Source of the DNA: Paenibacillus jilunlii | GTDB taxonomy: Bacteria; Bacillota; Bacilli; Paenibacillales; Paenibacillaceae | NCBI RefSeq assembly: GCF_900102965.1 | Contig: NZ_FNGM01000002.1 | Span: 238,559-302,558, forward strand | DNA: 64,000 nucleotides | Direction: 5' to 3' | Shown: positions 17,523 through 26,176 of the stretch, piece after piece | Layout of the letters: each line of letters begins with the position of its first letter | How positions within the stretch are numbered: position 1 is the first letter of the stretch | Position numbers and translations under genes: made by a program | Notes under the pieces: model-generated | What the model was told of the DNA's origin: nothing | The model's database searches: none | The model's input: the letters and a program-made list of their open reading frames with translations, nothing else

Positions 17523-18065
17523 TCAGTAGCTGAGATAATTTTTCTTCGCGGCTGTCCGCGGCTTCTGTTCAGGGGCCTGCGGGACAGGAATCTCCGCATT
17601 CTGCTGTGCCAGCTTAAGCAGGGTCTCCGAGAATCCCTCCAGATTGCTGATGATCCGTTCATAGAAACGGCTCTGCTGCTCAAGCTCTTCTTCCGTGAAC
17701 CCCTCGAACAGAAGCGTAATACATCGTTCCCCAATGCTGCCGTTTCGCCCCACCATCTCCCGCCCTTTCTCCGTAATGCCCATCAGCACCGTCCGCCGGT
17801 CATCCTCCTTGCGTCTGCGCACCGTATAACCGCCTGCCTCCAGCTTGTCGCTCAGCGCCGTGATCGCACCCGATGTGAAATCCAGCTGCTCCGCAAGATC
17901 GCCGAGCCGCTGCTCGCCGTCACGGATGATCTTTTGCAGAATCAGCATGCCCGGCAAAGCAATCCCTTCCACGCTCACGCGGTCGCGTTCCTTCACAAAT
18001 CTGCGCACCATTTTGCGGAACAGGTAGTCGGCCTCCTGTAGCCGCTGCCACTGCTTATCATCCAT
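17523..18065 (-). CDS. MarR-family transcriptional regulator of the sulfur cluster
   Basis: A 180-residue winged-helix protein. The helix-turn-helix reads GDLAEQLDFTSGAITALSDK and the wing EAGGYTVRRRKEDDRRTVLM, a classic MarR signature. The C-terminal ~25 residues are Pro/Lys-rich and extend beyond the usual length. Start is set at 18065 (MDDKQWQRL) after GGGGAAG; the frame remains open upstream through a terminator-like hairpin to an ATG at 18203, giving a possible 226-residue form. It is the first gene of a same-strand run leading to the sulfotransferase and ssu genes and probably controls them. Confidence 0.8.
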   Translation of the reverse strand: MDDKQWQRLQEADYLFRKMVRRFVKERDRVSVEGIALPGMLILQKIIRDGEQRLGDLAEQLDFTSGAITALSDKLEAGGYTVRRRKEDDRRTVLMGITEKGREMVGRNGSIGERCITLLFEGFTEEELEQQSRFYERIISNLEGFSETLLKLAQQNAEIPVPQAPEQKPRTAAKKNYLSY

Positions 18066-18101
18066 GCTCTTCCCCTGCTTTCCACTCATAGACCAACTAT
18101 A

Positions 18102-18150
18102 AAAGGCCCCCGAAATATTCCCTGATGCGGGAAGATACTCGGGAGCCTTT
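18102..18150 (-). terminator. Attenuator-like hairpin in the marR leader
   Basis: Arms at 102-122 and 129-150 of the 18-kb block (AAAGGCCCCCGAAATATTCCC against GGGAAGATACTCGGGAGCCTTT, given in two parts) pair over about 18 positions. On the minus strand a CCTTTTATAG tail follows. It lies 36 bases before the marR start, with no gene upstream to terminate, so leader attenuation is plausible. Confidence 0.55.
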
Positions 18151-18191
18151 GGCGGTCCAATCAGCTCGGTTATTATTTTCAAAGGTTTTAT

Positions 18192-18218
18192 TTCACTGTT
18201 CATTTAATTAGCAGTGAA
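18192..18218. promoter_or_regulatory. Candidate operator, inverted TTCACTG repeats
   Basis: TTCACTGTT (18192-18200) and AGCAGTGAA (18210-18218) are inverted with one mismatch, flanking an AT-rich ATTTAATT core. The placement about 130 bases before marR and the AT-rich centre suit a MarR-type site. Confidence 0.45.
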
Positions 18219-18436
18219 GGATTGCTGCTATCATATACCCCTTTATTCATACCTGTCAAGTGAGGATTTTTTTGAAAAAGGGAAACCACCAGGAATAATT
18301 CTAAGTTAATACTTCAAAACTCGGGCATTTATACCTAAACGCTCCGTGAAGTTGATCCAACCGGAAACTGGTATATTCGAGTAGGAGAAATGAATGTATT
18401 TTGAATTGTATATATATATATTTATTAAATCCACTT

Positions 18437-18596
18437 GTGGTATAGTAAAGATACAAAAGACGTACACTGCAAAGAGAGCCGTGCGCTAACACGACTCTCC
18501 GGTGCAATAGCCGCTTTTAAGGGCGGCGGCTTTAAACAGGCATTACCCACAGAAATAGGTCGCTATCCTGTACAGAGGGCGGCCTATTTCTTTTTG
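18437..18596 (+). ncRNA. Structured RNA resembling a type I toxin-antitoxin region
   Basis: A TATAGT -10-like box (18441-18446) precedes a run of three hairpins: GAGAGCCGTG/CACGACTCTC (18473-18498), AGCCGC/GCGGCT (18509-18531) and a 13-bp stem AGAAATAGGTCGC/GCGGCCTATTTCT (18551-18591) followed by TTTTT. Read on the minus strand, the block matches my memory of sequence just 3' of holin-like type I toxin genes in Bacillales, including a reading-frame end AAAAAGAAATAG. No intact hydrophobic toxin of about 30 residues is present: that minus-strand frame meets TGA only nine codons back. It may be a decayed toxin with a surviving antitoxin RNA. Confidence 0.45.
18551..18596 (+). terminator. Strong intrinsic terminator of the RNA
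   Basis: A 13-bp stem (AGAAATAGGTCGC at 18551-18563 with GCGGCCTATTTCT at 18579-18591, one G-U pair) is followed by TTTTT on the plus strand. Confidence 0.8.
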
Positions 18597-18702
18597 AGGT
18601 AATTACGGTGTCAATCGGTATGAATAGGTGCCTGTATATCACATTATCGCCATCTCTCACTTCAATCAACTTGAACATATAAGATCCGGTGACTTTGACA
18701 CA

Positions 18703-19824
18703 TCAAGACAGCCTTACAACATACGTAATAAACTGATACACATTATCCTTCAGGACTGAAACGGAGGCCAGCAGCTTCTTGCCCGAGGGACTCCAGCGGA
18801 GCTGGTCAGCCACCTCAATGTCATTCAGCACAGGCGTCTGCTCCCCGGTCTCCACTTCAGTGATGAACAGGCCGTCCTGGTCCTCGGCAGCACTTGCGGC
18901 AGTCGTTGCATAAGCCAGCTTGCTGCCGTCCGGCGACCAGCTGGTCCCGAAGATCTGCTGGCCCGCAGCCAGCCGGGACTGTTCACTGCCTTCGCTGTCG
19001 CAGAGCAGCAGCACCATTTCTCCGGGCTTCACCCGTTCGACAATCGCCAGCCTGCTGCCATCCGGTGACGGAATAACCCACAGCACACTCTTTTTTAGCA
19101 CCTTGGTCTGCTTGGTCTCCGTGTTATAAGCACTCAGCTGGCCGTCCTCCCCTGTGACATACAGAATCCGGCTGCCGGTCTGAACCACCTCATGGACATA
19201 AGGGACCCCGGTCTTCACCACCGTTTCCTGTTTCCCGTTCACGTCCGCTTTTATGATAGTCCCTTCCATATCCGGGTAAATCACATGCTCATTGTCCGCC
19301 CAGCTCCCTTCCTCGCTTCTGAACTCCGCATCGCCTGCCTTCACGGATGCTCCCGTGGCCAGATTCATAATAAAGCCGAGGCCGGTAGCGTCATAGAGCT
19401 CTTTGTAAAAGAGCTGCTTCTTGTCCGGAGACAGCTGTGCCGCGCCGTAATTTTTCTCACCCTCCTGCAGCGGCGTTTCGGTGCCCGAAGAGAGCGTACG
19501 GAGGTATAGATTATGCGGATAACGCTCCTGCCCTTCCACTGTCTGCGGGGAGAGATTGCGGTTTTCTTTATCCACCACGATCGTATCCTCACCGGCAAAA
19601 TCCGTCCCGCGAACGCCTTCAATCTTGTCGATGCCCTCCAGCTTCAGCTTCGTGTAGACCGATTCGCCGGTGTTGTCTATGACCGTGATTTTCTGGCCGG
19701 ATTTCTCGACCGTCTGGCGTGATTCGGAATTCTCCGGACTGCAAGCAGCCACGGACAGCAGGACAGCACTGCACAGCAGAATCACGCCTGCTTTTCTAAG
19801 CCTGACCCTTTTTTTCAAATTCAT
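18703..19824 (-). CDS. Beta-propeller (TolB/PD40-like) lipoprotein
   Basis: A 373-residue lipoprotein. After a basic start (MNLKKRVRLRKAG) and hydrophobic stretch, LLSVAAC gives the lipid Cys near residue 28. The rest shows repeated blades with SPDKKQLFY, SPDGSRLAIVE, SPDGSKLAYAT and SPSGKKLLAS, a TolB/PD40 beta-propeller pattern. The ATG at 19824 follows GGGAGGAACC. It lies 94 bases after the histidine kinase gene on the same strand and probably works outside the membrane with that two-component system, for example as a sensor accessory; this role is inferred from position. Confidence 0.75.
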   Translation of the reverse strand: MNLKKRVRLRKAGVILLCSAVLLSVAACSPENSESRQTVEKSGQKITVIDNTGESVYTKLKLEGIDKIEGVRGTDFAGEDTIVVDKENRNLSPQTVEGQERYPHNLYLRTLSSGTETPLQEGEKNYGAAQLSPDKKQLFYKELYDATGLGFIMNLATGASVKAGDAEFRSEEGSWADNEHVIYPDMEGTIIKADVNGKQETVVKTGVPYVHEVVQTGSRILYVTGEDGQLSAYNTETKQTKVLKKSVLWVIPSPDGSRLAIVERVKPGEMVLLLCDSEGSEQSRLAAGQQIFGTSWSPDGSKLAYATTAASAAEDQDGLFITEVETGEQTPVLNDIEVADQLRWSPSGKKLLASVSVLKDNVYQFITYVVRLS

Positions 19825-19918
19825 AGATGGTTCCTCCCAGGTTGTGTTGCCCCCAGCATACCGGATGCTTATTTCCAAAGTGCTCACCGGATGTTTCCAA
19901 GTTGTAAACTTAACCACT

Positions 19919-21385
19919 TCAGGACATTACGGGAAAAGACAGCTGAAACGCCGTCCCCTCACCGTCCGGCTCCAGCAGTTCAATGGTTCCGTTCTGCTTC
20001 TCCACCAGATTGCGGACGAGGGACAGCCCCAGCCCCGTACCGCCCGATTGTCTGGAACGGTCGCGGTTGACTGTGTAGAAGGGCTCGAAGATCTTGTCCC
20101 TGGATTCCGCCGGAATGCCAATGCCGGAATCTCTGACTGTGATCCAGACCCGGTGATCCCTGACCCCGCTGTGAAGAAGCACCGTCCCTTGCGGGACATT
20201 ATATTTGATCGCATTATCCAGCAGGTTGATGAAGATATGCATGAAGCTTTCCTTATCGGCCCAGATCTGCGCAGGCTCGGCATCCAGTGTAATCGTCAGA
20301 CCGTACCGCTCCGCCTTGCCCTTCATACGGCTGCAGATATCCTGCAGTACGTCCGCTACCTCCAGCAGCTCAGCCTGGGACTCAAAATCATATTTCTCCA
20401 GCGCCGTCAGCTGCAGCACCTTCTCCACCATTTCATAGAGCCGCTGGGTCTCCTTGGCAATGCTGAGTTTAGCGTCCGACAACAGCTTGGGGTCATCATC
20501 GTACATATTTAGAAGGTCGACATAAGCCTTGATCGAAGTCAGCGGCGTCTTAAATTCATGGCTGATATTCCCGATGTACTGCTTCTGCTGCTGCTCCAGC
20601 GCCTGCAGCTTCTGCACGGCGAGCTGCAGCTTGCGCTGCTCCTCATCCTTCGCGGCAATGCTGCTGTCAATCTCCCGGCTCATAAAGTAGATGCCGTCGG
20701 CCAGCTCCCCCAGCTCATCCTTCCGCTTCACTGGCGGGGCAGAGATATACTCGGCGCGGCGGATCGATTCCGCCGCCTTCTTCAGCCGCCCGATCGCTGC
20801 GGCGGCCTTGTTGAAATACAGGTAGCCGCCAATAAAGCTCAGGACCAGGACAGCGGCGCCTGTGGTCAGGAAGAGATTCAGCAGCGTCCGCTGGAAGCTC
20901 TGGGCATCCTGCAGCGGATACTCCAGCTGCACTACCCCCATCTGGTGCTCCGGCCCTTGCAGCGGCGCCAGATAGAGCAGGGTATCGCCTGAGCTCTGGT
21001 AGGCGATTTTGTTCTGCAGCGCATAGGCCAGCGCGTCAGCAGGCTTCCGCCCCGCCGCCGGCCCTTCCCTCTGCAGCGATGTCCCTACCTGCTGTCCCTT
21101 GGTGTCGTACAGCGTCACCTGCAGTCCGGTGAATCCGGCCAGCTCTGCGGCCAGCGCTTTTCCCCGCTGCTGCATGAAGGCCTGCGGCGTAAGGCGGGTG
21201 CCGGTATAATACGTCTGCTTAACCCGCAGATTTACCGTTTTGACATGCTGGGCAAGTAGGTTCTCAGTCTGCGCCTGCTGATTCCGCCCGACTCCGCGCA
21301 GCACAAAATAGCTCAGGATGCTGATCGACAAAATCAGCAGCACCGCCAGGAACAGGCTAAATTTCAGCTTGATGCTGATCCTCAT
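19919..21385 (-). CDS. Sensor histidine kinase
   Basis: A 488-residue membrane kinase. Two transmembrane segments (about 8-30 and 168-192) bracket an extracytoplasmic domain of roughly 135 residues. A HAMP-like linker (about 193-245), a coiled coil, the phospho-acceptor His276 in IGNISHEFKTPL and ATPase boxes N (INLLDNAIKYN), G1 (RDSGIGIP) and G2 (SGGTGLGLSLV) follow. It would autophosphorylate and pass phosphate to the response regulator whose gene it overlaps by four bases. The signal is not evident from sequence. Confidence 0.9.
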   Translation of the reverse strand: MRISIKLKFSLFLAVLLILSISILSYFVLRGVGRNQQAQTENLLAQHVKTVNLRVKQTYYTGTRLTPQAFMQQRGKALAAELAGFTGLQVTLYDTKGQQVGTSLQREGPAAGRKPADALAYALQNKIAYQSSGDTLLYLAPLQGPEHQMGVVQLEYPLQDAQSFQRTLLNLFLTTGAAVLVLSFIGGYLYFNKAAAAIGRLKKAAESIRRAEYISAPPVKRKDELGELADGIYFMSREIDSSIAAKDEEQRKLQLAVQKLQALEQQQKQYIGNISHEFKTPLTSIKAYVDLLNMYDDDPKLLSDAKLSIAKETQRLYEMVEKVLQLTALEKYDFESQAELLEVADVLQDICSRMKGKAERYGLTITLDAEPAQIWADKESFMHIFINLLDNAIKYNVPQGTVLLHSGVRDHRVWITVRDSGIGIPAESRDKIFEPFYTVNRDRSRQSGGTGLGLSLVRNLVEKQNGTIELLEPDGEGTAFQLSFPVMS

Positions 21386-22077
21386 GCGAAGCTCCCTGCC
21401 GGAACGGCCTTATAACCGACTCCATAGACGGTCTGGAGAATATTCTGGTAGGGCTCGCCCAGCTTTTTGCGCAGCCGCTGGATGTGGATGTCCACGGTGC
21501 GCGTACCGCCCGCATAGTCCATCTCCCAGACCTGCTCCAGAAGCTCTTCGCGCATATAGACGCGCTGCGGATGGGAGAGCAGCAGGAGCAGCAGATCGAA
21601 CTCCTTCGGTGTCAGCTCCAGCTGCTGCTCCCCAAGCTGAACGGACCGCCGGTCCGCGTAAATCCGCAGCGCACCATATTCGATCAGCTCGCTTTTGACC
21701 TCGGCCATATTCTTGTCCAGCCTGCGCATCAGCGCCTTCACCCGGGCCAGCAGCTCGCGGATCTCGAACGGCTTGGTCATATAATCGTCTGCGCCCAGCT
21801 CCAGGCCGACGATTTTATCAACGATATCATTTTTGACGGTAAGCAGTATAATTCCGATGTCATCGCGGTCCTCCAGCTTGCGGCACACATCATAGCCATT
21901 CAGCTTCGGCATCATCACATCCAGCACCATCACGTTCGGATGAAAAATCTGCGCTTTGGCAAGCGCCTCCTCGCCGTCCCCGGCGGTATCCACCACATAG
22001 CCTTCACGCCTCAGCGCATAGGCAATCGCATTTACAATCCCCGGCTCGTCATCAACTACCAGCACTTTTTTGGTCAT
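21382..22077 (-). CDS. OmpR/PhoB-family response regulator
   Basis: A 231-residue regulator. The receiver domain (1-120) has the acidic pair DD (9-10), phospho-acceptor Asp53 in VMVLDVMMPKL and Lys102 in DDYMTKPFE. The C-terminal winged helix reads LTPKEFDLLLLLLSHPQRV and VDIHIQRLRKKLGE. The kinase gene begins inside its stop codon (ATGA), so the two are coupled. The spacer to the divergent gene at 22452 has TTAA-rich half sites (about 22325-22350) of the kind such regulators bind. Confidence 0.9.
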   Translation of the reverse strand: MTKKVLVVDDEPGIVNAIAYALRREGYVVDTAGDGEEALAKAQIFHPNVMVLDVMMPKLNGYDVCRKLEDRDDIGIILLTVKNDIVDKIVGLELGADDYMTKPFEIRELLARVKALMRRLDKNMAEVKSELIEYGALRIYADRRSVQLGEQQLELTPKEFDLLLLLLSHPQRVYMREELLEQVWEMDYAGGTRTVDIHIQRLRKKLGEPYQNILQTVYGVGYKAVPAGSFA

Positions 22078-22451
22078 TGGAGGTTCACCTCTTCCGCTTG
22101 CGGTTATTAATTCATGGCCCAGAGAATCACCGGTGAACTCATGCTCCCCAGGCTGATCTATGTTACCGGGAGCCTTCTACCTTGCTTGTTCTTGATAAAA
22201 AATCATACAGGAAAGCCGCACACTTCCAGACGTGCCTAGCGCTGAAAAGTTCCTGTCGGCTAGAAATAGTTGAGCCCTCTTCGTGATTAGAGACGTAGTA
22301 CCGGGGGAGGGATTCATTCTTTAGGTTATCTTAAAGAAGAGTTAAGCTTAACCTCAGCTTTGCCGGTTAGAATGAATTTAAGCCTAAAACTCCTAACTGC
22401 CGTAACTAATGACCCTGACCGATATAATAAAATCTGAAAAGAGGATGAATG

Positions 22452-22841
22452 ATGAATATTAAACGAGTGATGATTGTCGGGACCATGATTGTGGCCATCT
22501 CCTTTGGAGGAACCGCCTGGGGCAAGCCCGCCCTAAATGCGAGCCCGGTCGCCAAATGGTCTGCCACCAGTGTAGCCGATAAAGATGATTTATTAAAGGC
22601 GCTGAATCAGTCCTCCGATGAGGAGCTGTATGACGCGCTGTATGACGGCAAGTCTCTAATGGATATCGCTGAAGAGAGCGGCGGGAATATTGTAAGCGTC
22701 ATTGATTTGCAGGTGAGCCAGCTCACAGAGCAGTTGGATCAGCGCCTCGCGAGCGGCAGCATCACCCGCCAGCAATATGCCGCGCAAAAAGCCGAATTGA
22801 AGGAGATCGTAACCCAAAGTGTAATGACCTCTTTCGGCTGA
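22452..22841 (+). CDS. Small secreted protein with GKSLxDIA motif
   Basis: A 129-residue protein with an N-terminal signal peptide (MNIKRVMIVGTMIVAISFGG, cleavage expected near AWGK). The mature part contains EELYDALYDGKSLMDIAEES and EQLDQRLASGSITRQQYAAQ, a pattern common to small exported Bacillales proteins of the DUF2680-like kind. Function is unknown. The second of two adjacent ATGs (22452) is preferred because GAGG is seven bases away. It is divergent from the two-component system across about 370 bases, a stretch holding TTAAG-type repeats and no other gene, and may be a target of that system. Confidence 0.65.
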   Translation: MNIKRVMIVGTMIVAISFGGTAWGKPALNASPVAKWSATSVADKDDLLKALNQSSDEELYDALYDGKSLMDIAEESGGNIVSVIDLQVSQLTEQLDQRLASGSITRQQYAAQKAELKEIVTQSVMTSFG

Positions 22842-22897
22842 CAGAGGGTACATACACTCTACACATGACGAGCTATTCTGTCTCTATAGGGTCTGGA

Positions 22898-22946
22898 AAA
22901 ACAGGCTGTCCTCTCGCAGAAAATCTGCTTAGGGGACAGCCTGTTT
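22898..22946 (+). terminator. Long terminator-like hairpin
   Basis: AAACAGGCTGTCC (22899-22911) pairs perfectly with GGACAGCCTGTTT (22934-22946), with an inner GCAGA/TCTGC stem. It follows the secreted-protein gene by about 55 bases. Confidence 0.7.
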
Positions 22947-23000
22947 GCTGCCAGCGGCGGGCGGCCCATGGGAGGCAGGGCCTGGAGGAGGGCCGTGAAA

Positions 23001-23151
23001 TAACGGCATTTCTGCCGTTGTTTCATGCCCTGCCGCTTGCGGCGGCTCCAGCAACGGCATTTCTGCCGTTGTTTCATGCCCTGCCGCCTGCGGCGGCTCC
23101 AGCAACGGCATTTCTGCCGTTGTTTCACACCCTGCCGCTTGCGGCAGGCAG
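23001..23151. repeat. 51-bp tandem repeat, three units
   Basis: Units begin at 23001, 23052 and 23103. Each opens with AACGGCATTTCTGCCGTT, itself a hairpin, followed by GTTTCATGCCCTGCCGC and GCGGCGGCTCCAG-like sequence. The same hairpin begins the array at 41.9 kb, which has the same period. Confidence 0.85.
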
Positions 23152-23205
23152 TGTCAAGAAGTTTGTGTAAGGAGGGTGTGTCTTCTTCGCCCTTCGTTTG
23201 CTGCT

Positions 23206-23395
23206 TAGGTGGAAAAAGTATCACTAATTTGCTTAAGCAGCAAGCAACCCGGCAGGCTAAGTGGAAAAAGGGACACTAATCCAGTCCGTTTCGCTCCGGA
23301 TAAGGGAATATTGCTGAATTAAGTTCCCTTTTTTCCACCTAACCCTCGCGATTGTTGATTTCTGAGGAATTTAAGTTCCCTTTTTCCACTTGGCT
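23206..23395. repeat. R1 dispersed repeat
   Basis: Two forward motifs (TAGGTGGAAAAAGTATCACT at 23206 and TAAGTGGAAAAAGGGACACT near 23258) and two reverse-sense motifs (AAGTTCCCTTTTTTCCACCT near 23320 and AAGTTCCCTTTTTCCACTT near 23373). This is the canonical R1 order within a gene-free stretch. Confidence 0.75.
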
Positions 23396-23480
23396 TACCT
23401 TCTCATTTGGCCCAGTAGCCCGGTTCTCCGGAATCAGAGATACTTTATCCCTTGCGACAGCGCCATCCTTTTCCAGCAGG

Positions 23481-23992
23481 CTACGTCTTGAACGTCTGTT
23501 TCACTGAGTCGCTGCCCTCAGCGGCTCTCAGCTCTGCCTCGGCGTACGCGCCGTAATTTTGCTGAAAATGCCGCACATCCCCGAACGGTGTCCCAATCAA
23601 GTGTCTGATCACATCGATGCATCCGCCAAGCAGGCGGCCCTGCATATGCACATTCGCCCCGGATACGGATCTCCAGCGGGTCGGCTCCGTCAAATGAAAT
23701 ACACAAGGCGAGGGTTCCGCAAAGTTCCATTCCTTTTGATACAACGAAGATGAATGCTGAAGAATGGATTCGCCCACCTGCAAAGCGAGCACTTCTGACC
23801 ACATCGCTGTGGCCTCATCCGTAAGCTCCCCTCTGAGATCAATCAGATTCGTCCCATGTGCGGTGGCAAACCCATGAACTCCATGCGGCTAACCGCAAGC
23901 TTAAGCAATTCATGCGTTTCCGTTGGCACCCCGGATGAAGGGCATGTTGTCCCCATCACAGCTCCTGCTTGTAAAGACGGATATCTGATCAT
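23481..23992 (-). pseudogene. Decayed S66-family peptidase (LD-carboxypeptidase/MccF-like)
   Basis: The start is intact: GGGAGG, then MIRYPSLQAGAVMGTTCPSS, typical of S66 serine peptidases. The frame breaks near 23865, where MEFMGL runs directly into ATAHGTNLIDLRGEL in another frame, skipping about 80 residues that normally hold the nucleophile region. It then continues with LQHSSSLYQKEWNFAEPSP, GRLLGGCIDVIRHLIGTPFG and jumps again to YGAYAEAELRAAEG, losing another ~85 residues before the C-terminus. Two internal deletions leave about half the gene, so it cannot be functional. Expected family order is from memory. Confidence 0.8.
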
Positions 23993-24127
23993 TGAATCCT
24001 CCCATTCTCTTTTTACTGCCACGGTTATTCTTTTATCCCAACGAACTAAAAAAAGCGGCATTCAAACCAGAATCAGTCGGAATGCCCCTTTTAATAGTGT
24101 ACTAAATTTGCTATGTCTTGGTACGGC

Positions 24128-25156
24128 CTACACTTCCGGCTTCTCCCGGGTAATATCCAGGATATCAAGGAAAAAGACGAAAATGGGAATACCGAGGATC
24201 AACCCCCATACGCCGATATAATGCTCGGAGAACAGCAGCACGATAAAGGTGTAGAACATGGGCAGGTTCATTTTGGAGGACATCAGCTTCGGATTCAGGA
24301 AGTAGCCTTCCATGAAATGCAGCACGGCAATCAGTCCCAGCACATAGAGCGTCATCGCCAGTCCGCCGATATTGTACGCGATAATACATAGAGGAATCAG
24401 TGAGATCACAAATCCTACTACCGGAATCAGGCTGAGCAAGAAGATCATAATTGACAGCGCGAACAGATACGGGAACGGCTCAAAAAACAAGCCAAGTATC
24501 CATAAGCCAATTACAGTAAACATGGTGTTGAACAAGGCAATGAGAATCTGTGCTTCAATAACCTTGCCGAAAGAAGAGATGAATTTCTTGCCGAAGTACT
24601 CCAGTTCCACATAGAACCAGGAAATCTTGCTGTCTCTCAGACGGGACGTGAAGCTCACAATACGGTTTTTCTCCAAAATGAAGACAAAGCTCAGAATGGT
24701 TGCTAAAACGAAGGTGGTCCCCCAGTTGCTGATTTTGAGCACATACCCAATGCCATGGGTCACATAGGACTCATAGTTCAAATCCTTCAGCTGATTGAAT
24801 ATGTATTGAGTAATTTCGTTCTGCGGGAGATCGTCAGGGGTCAGGGTGGTCAGAAAATCAGTTAACTGCTTAATCTGCGTATATACTTTGGGCAGATATT
24901 TGACGAGCGCCAGCACGATCATCGTAATTAGAGCAAGGTATAAAACAACAATAATAACCTTGCTGTTCACCTTGACGTATTTGCTGATCCGCTTGGACAG
25001 CAGCACCTGAAAGCTGTTCATCACATAAGCAATCAGAAACGTCAGCAGCACCAGATTGAGCATATCACGGATACTGTACAGCAGCAGTGCAATCAGCGCC
25101 AGAATCAAAAAGCGCCGGACTGTTAAATTGGCATAATAACGCTTAAACACATCCAT
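24128..25156 (-). CDS. AI-2E family (UPF0118) membrane transporter
   Basis: A 342-residue integral membrane protein with seven or eight hydrophobic segments, a large soluble stretch after the third segment (KYLPKVYTQIKQLTDFL) and the C-terminal signature EGYFLNPKLMSSKMNLPMF plus GIWGLILGIP-like GVWGLILGIPIF. These are hallmarks of the AI-2 exporter superfamily, whose members move varied solutes or sodium ions; a role in autoinducer export cannot be assumed. It stands alone, divergent from the SDR gene. Confidence 0.85.
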   Translation of the reverse strand: MDVFKRYYANLTVRRFLILALIALLLYSIRDMLNLVLLTFLIAYVMNSFQVLLSKRISKYVKVNSKVIIVVLYLALITMIVLALVKYLPKVYTQIKQLTDFLTTLTPDDLPQNEITQYIFNQLKDLNYESYVTHGIGYVLKISNWGTTFVLATILSFVFILEKNRIVSFTSRLRDSKISWFYVELEYFGKKFISSFGKVIEAQILIALFNTMFTVIGLWILGLFFEPFPYLFALSIMIFLLSLIPVVGFVISLIPLCIIAYNIGGLAMTLYVLGLIAVLHFMEGYFLNPKLMSSKMNLPMFYTFIVLLFSEHYIGVWGLILGIPIFVFFLDILDITREKPEV

Positions 25157-25281
25157 TATTCCTCTGTTCCTCTCTATTCGCTTGCGATTAGGACTTTATA
25201 TACAGTCTACAGTACCGAAATCACTTATAGCAACTGAATGCCCTGTCAAATCTGCGAAAATACAAACTTTATGTCGACTTA

Positions 25282-25310
25282 CTGAATGCCTGGCCTTTGT
25301 ATGCTATAAT
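25282..25310 (+). promoter_or_regulatory. Sigma-A promoter of the SDR gene
   Basis: A perfect TATAAT (25305-25310) stands 17 bases after CTGAAT (25282-25287), a weak TTGACA match. The start codon of the SDR gene lies 26 bases after the -10. Confidence 0.65.
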
Positions 25311-25336
25311 GTGTGAAAAAAATGGAGGCATCCAGT

Positions 25337-26176
25337 ATGGGTAAAATTATCTGTATCACCGGCGCTTCATCCGGCATCGGCCTGTCCTCGGCCCTGAAAT
25401 TCGCCAAGGAAGGCTGGACCGTCTATGCCGGAACCCGCAACCTGGAGCGTGATCAGGAGCGCTACCGCGAAGTGGAGCATCTAAAATTCGTAGAGCTGGA
25501 AGTCACGAAACCTGAGAGCATTCAGCGGGTCATCGATCAGATTGAGCAGGAGCAGGGCACGCTCGATGTGCTGTTCTGCAACGCCGGATTCGGCTACCTC
25601 AGAGCGCTCGGTCAAGCACCGGTAGAGGATATTCACCGCGTGTTCGACACCAACGTCTATGGAGTCATGCATACGATCCGGGCGGGGCTTCCGCTGCTGC
25701 GCAAGACCGGCTACGGGCATATCGTAGCCACCTCCAGCGTAGGCGGACTGGTGGGCCAGCCCATGAATGAGATCTACTGTGCGAGCAAGTTCGCACTGGA
25801 AGGCCTCCTTGAGAGTATGGCTACCTATTACAAGCCACAGTTCAATATTGACATCTCCCTGCTTGAGCCAGGCGCGATCGCGACGGAATTCAACAACACC
25901 GTGCTTGGGCATGTATCCGAAACCGGAGGGGTGCTCGATGACGAATACAAACCGGTAATTGAGGCATATACCCAGGCATTCCTCGAGCGTAATGTGGAGC
26001 CTCAGTCGGCAGATTCTGTAGCCGAAGTCATGTGGAACCTGGTGCATATGGAGCCCAAGCCGCTCCGCATCCGCACTTCGGAACATGCGGAGAACTTCGT
26101 CTCCCGCAAAGTAAGCACAGACCCTACCGGTCTGGAGGGGGTACTTAGCACCCGCAAAATCCAGTTGAATATGTAA
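25337..26176 (+). CDS. Short-chain dehydrogenase/reductase
   Basis: A 279-residue classical SDR oxidoreductase. The NAD(P)-binding TGASSGIG lies at residues 8-15, followed by GTRN, CNAGFG and the catalytic Ser...Tyr-x-x-x-Lys set in SSVGG and YCASK. An Arg in AGTRN just after the second strand favours NADP(H). The start at 25337 follows GGAGG by eight bases. It is a single gene with its own promoter. The substrate cannot be read from sequence. Confidence 0.85.
   Translation: MGKIICITGASSGIGLSSALKFAKEGWTVYAGTRNLERDQERYREVEHLKFVELEVTKPESIQRVIDQIEQEQGTLDVLFCNAGFGYLRALGQAPVEDIHRVFDTNVYGVMHTIRAGLPLLRKTGYGHIVATSSVGGLVGQPMNEIYCASKFALEGLLESMATYYKPQFNIDISLLEPGAIATEFNNTVLGHVSETGGVLDDEYKPVIEAYTQAFLERNVEPQSADSVAEVMWNLVHMEPKPLRIRTSEHAENFVSRKVSTDPTGLEGVLSTRKIQLNM

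Noticed and set aside
18102..18218. SAM (S-box) or other riboswitch before the sulfur cluster
   Set aside because: Only one terminator-like stem was found; the conserved junction sequences of S-box or T-box leaders are absent.
18301..18507. 68-codon minus-strand ORF near the structured RNA
   Set aside because: No ribosome site, odd composition and overlap with the hairpins; it does not look like a hydrophobic type I toxin.
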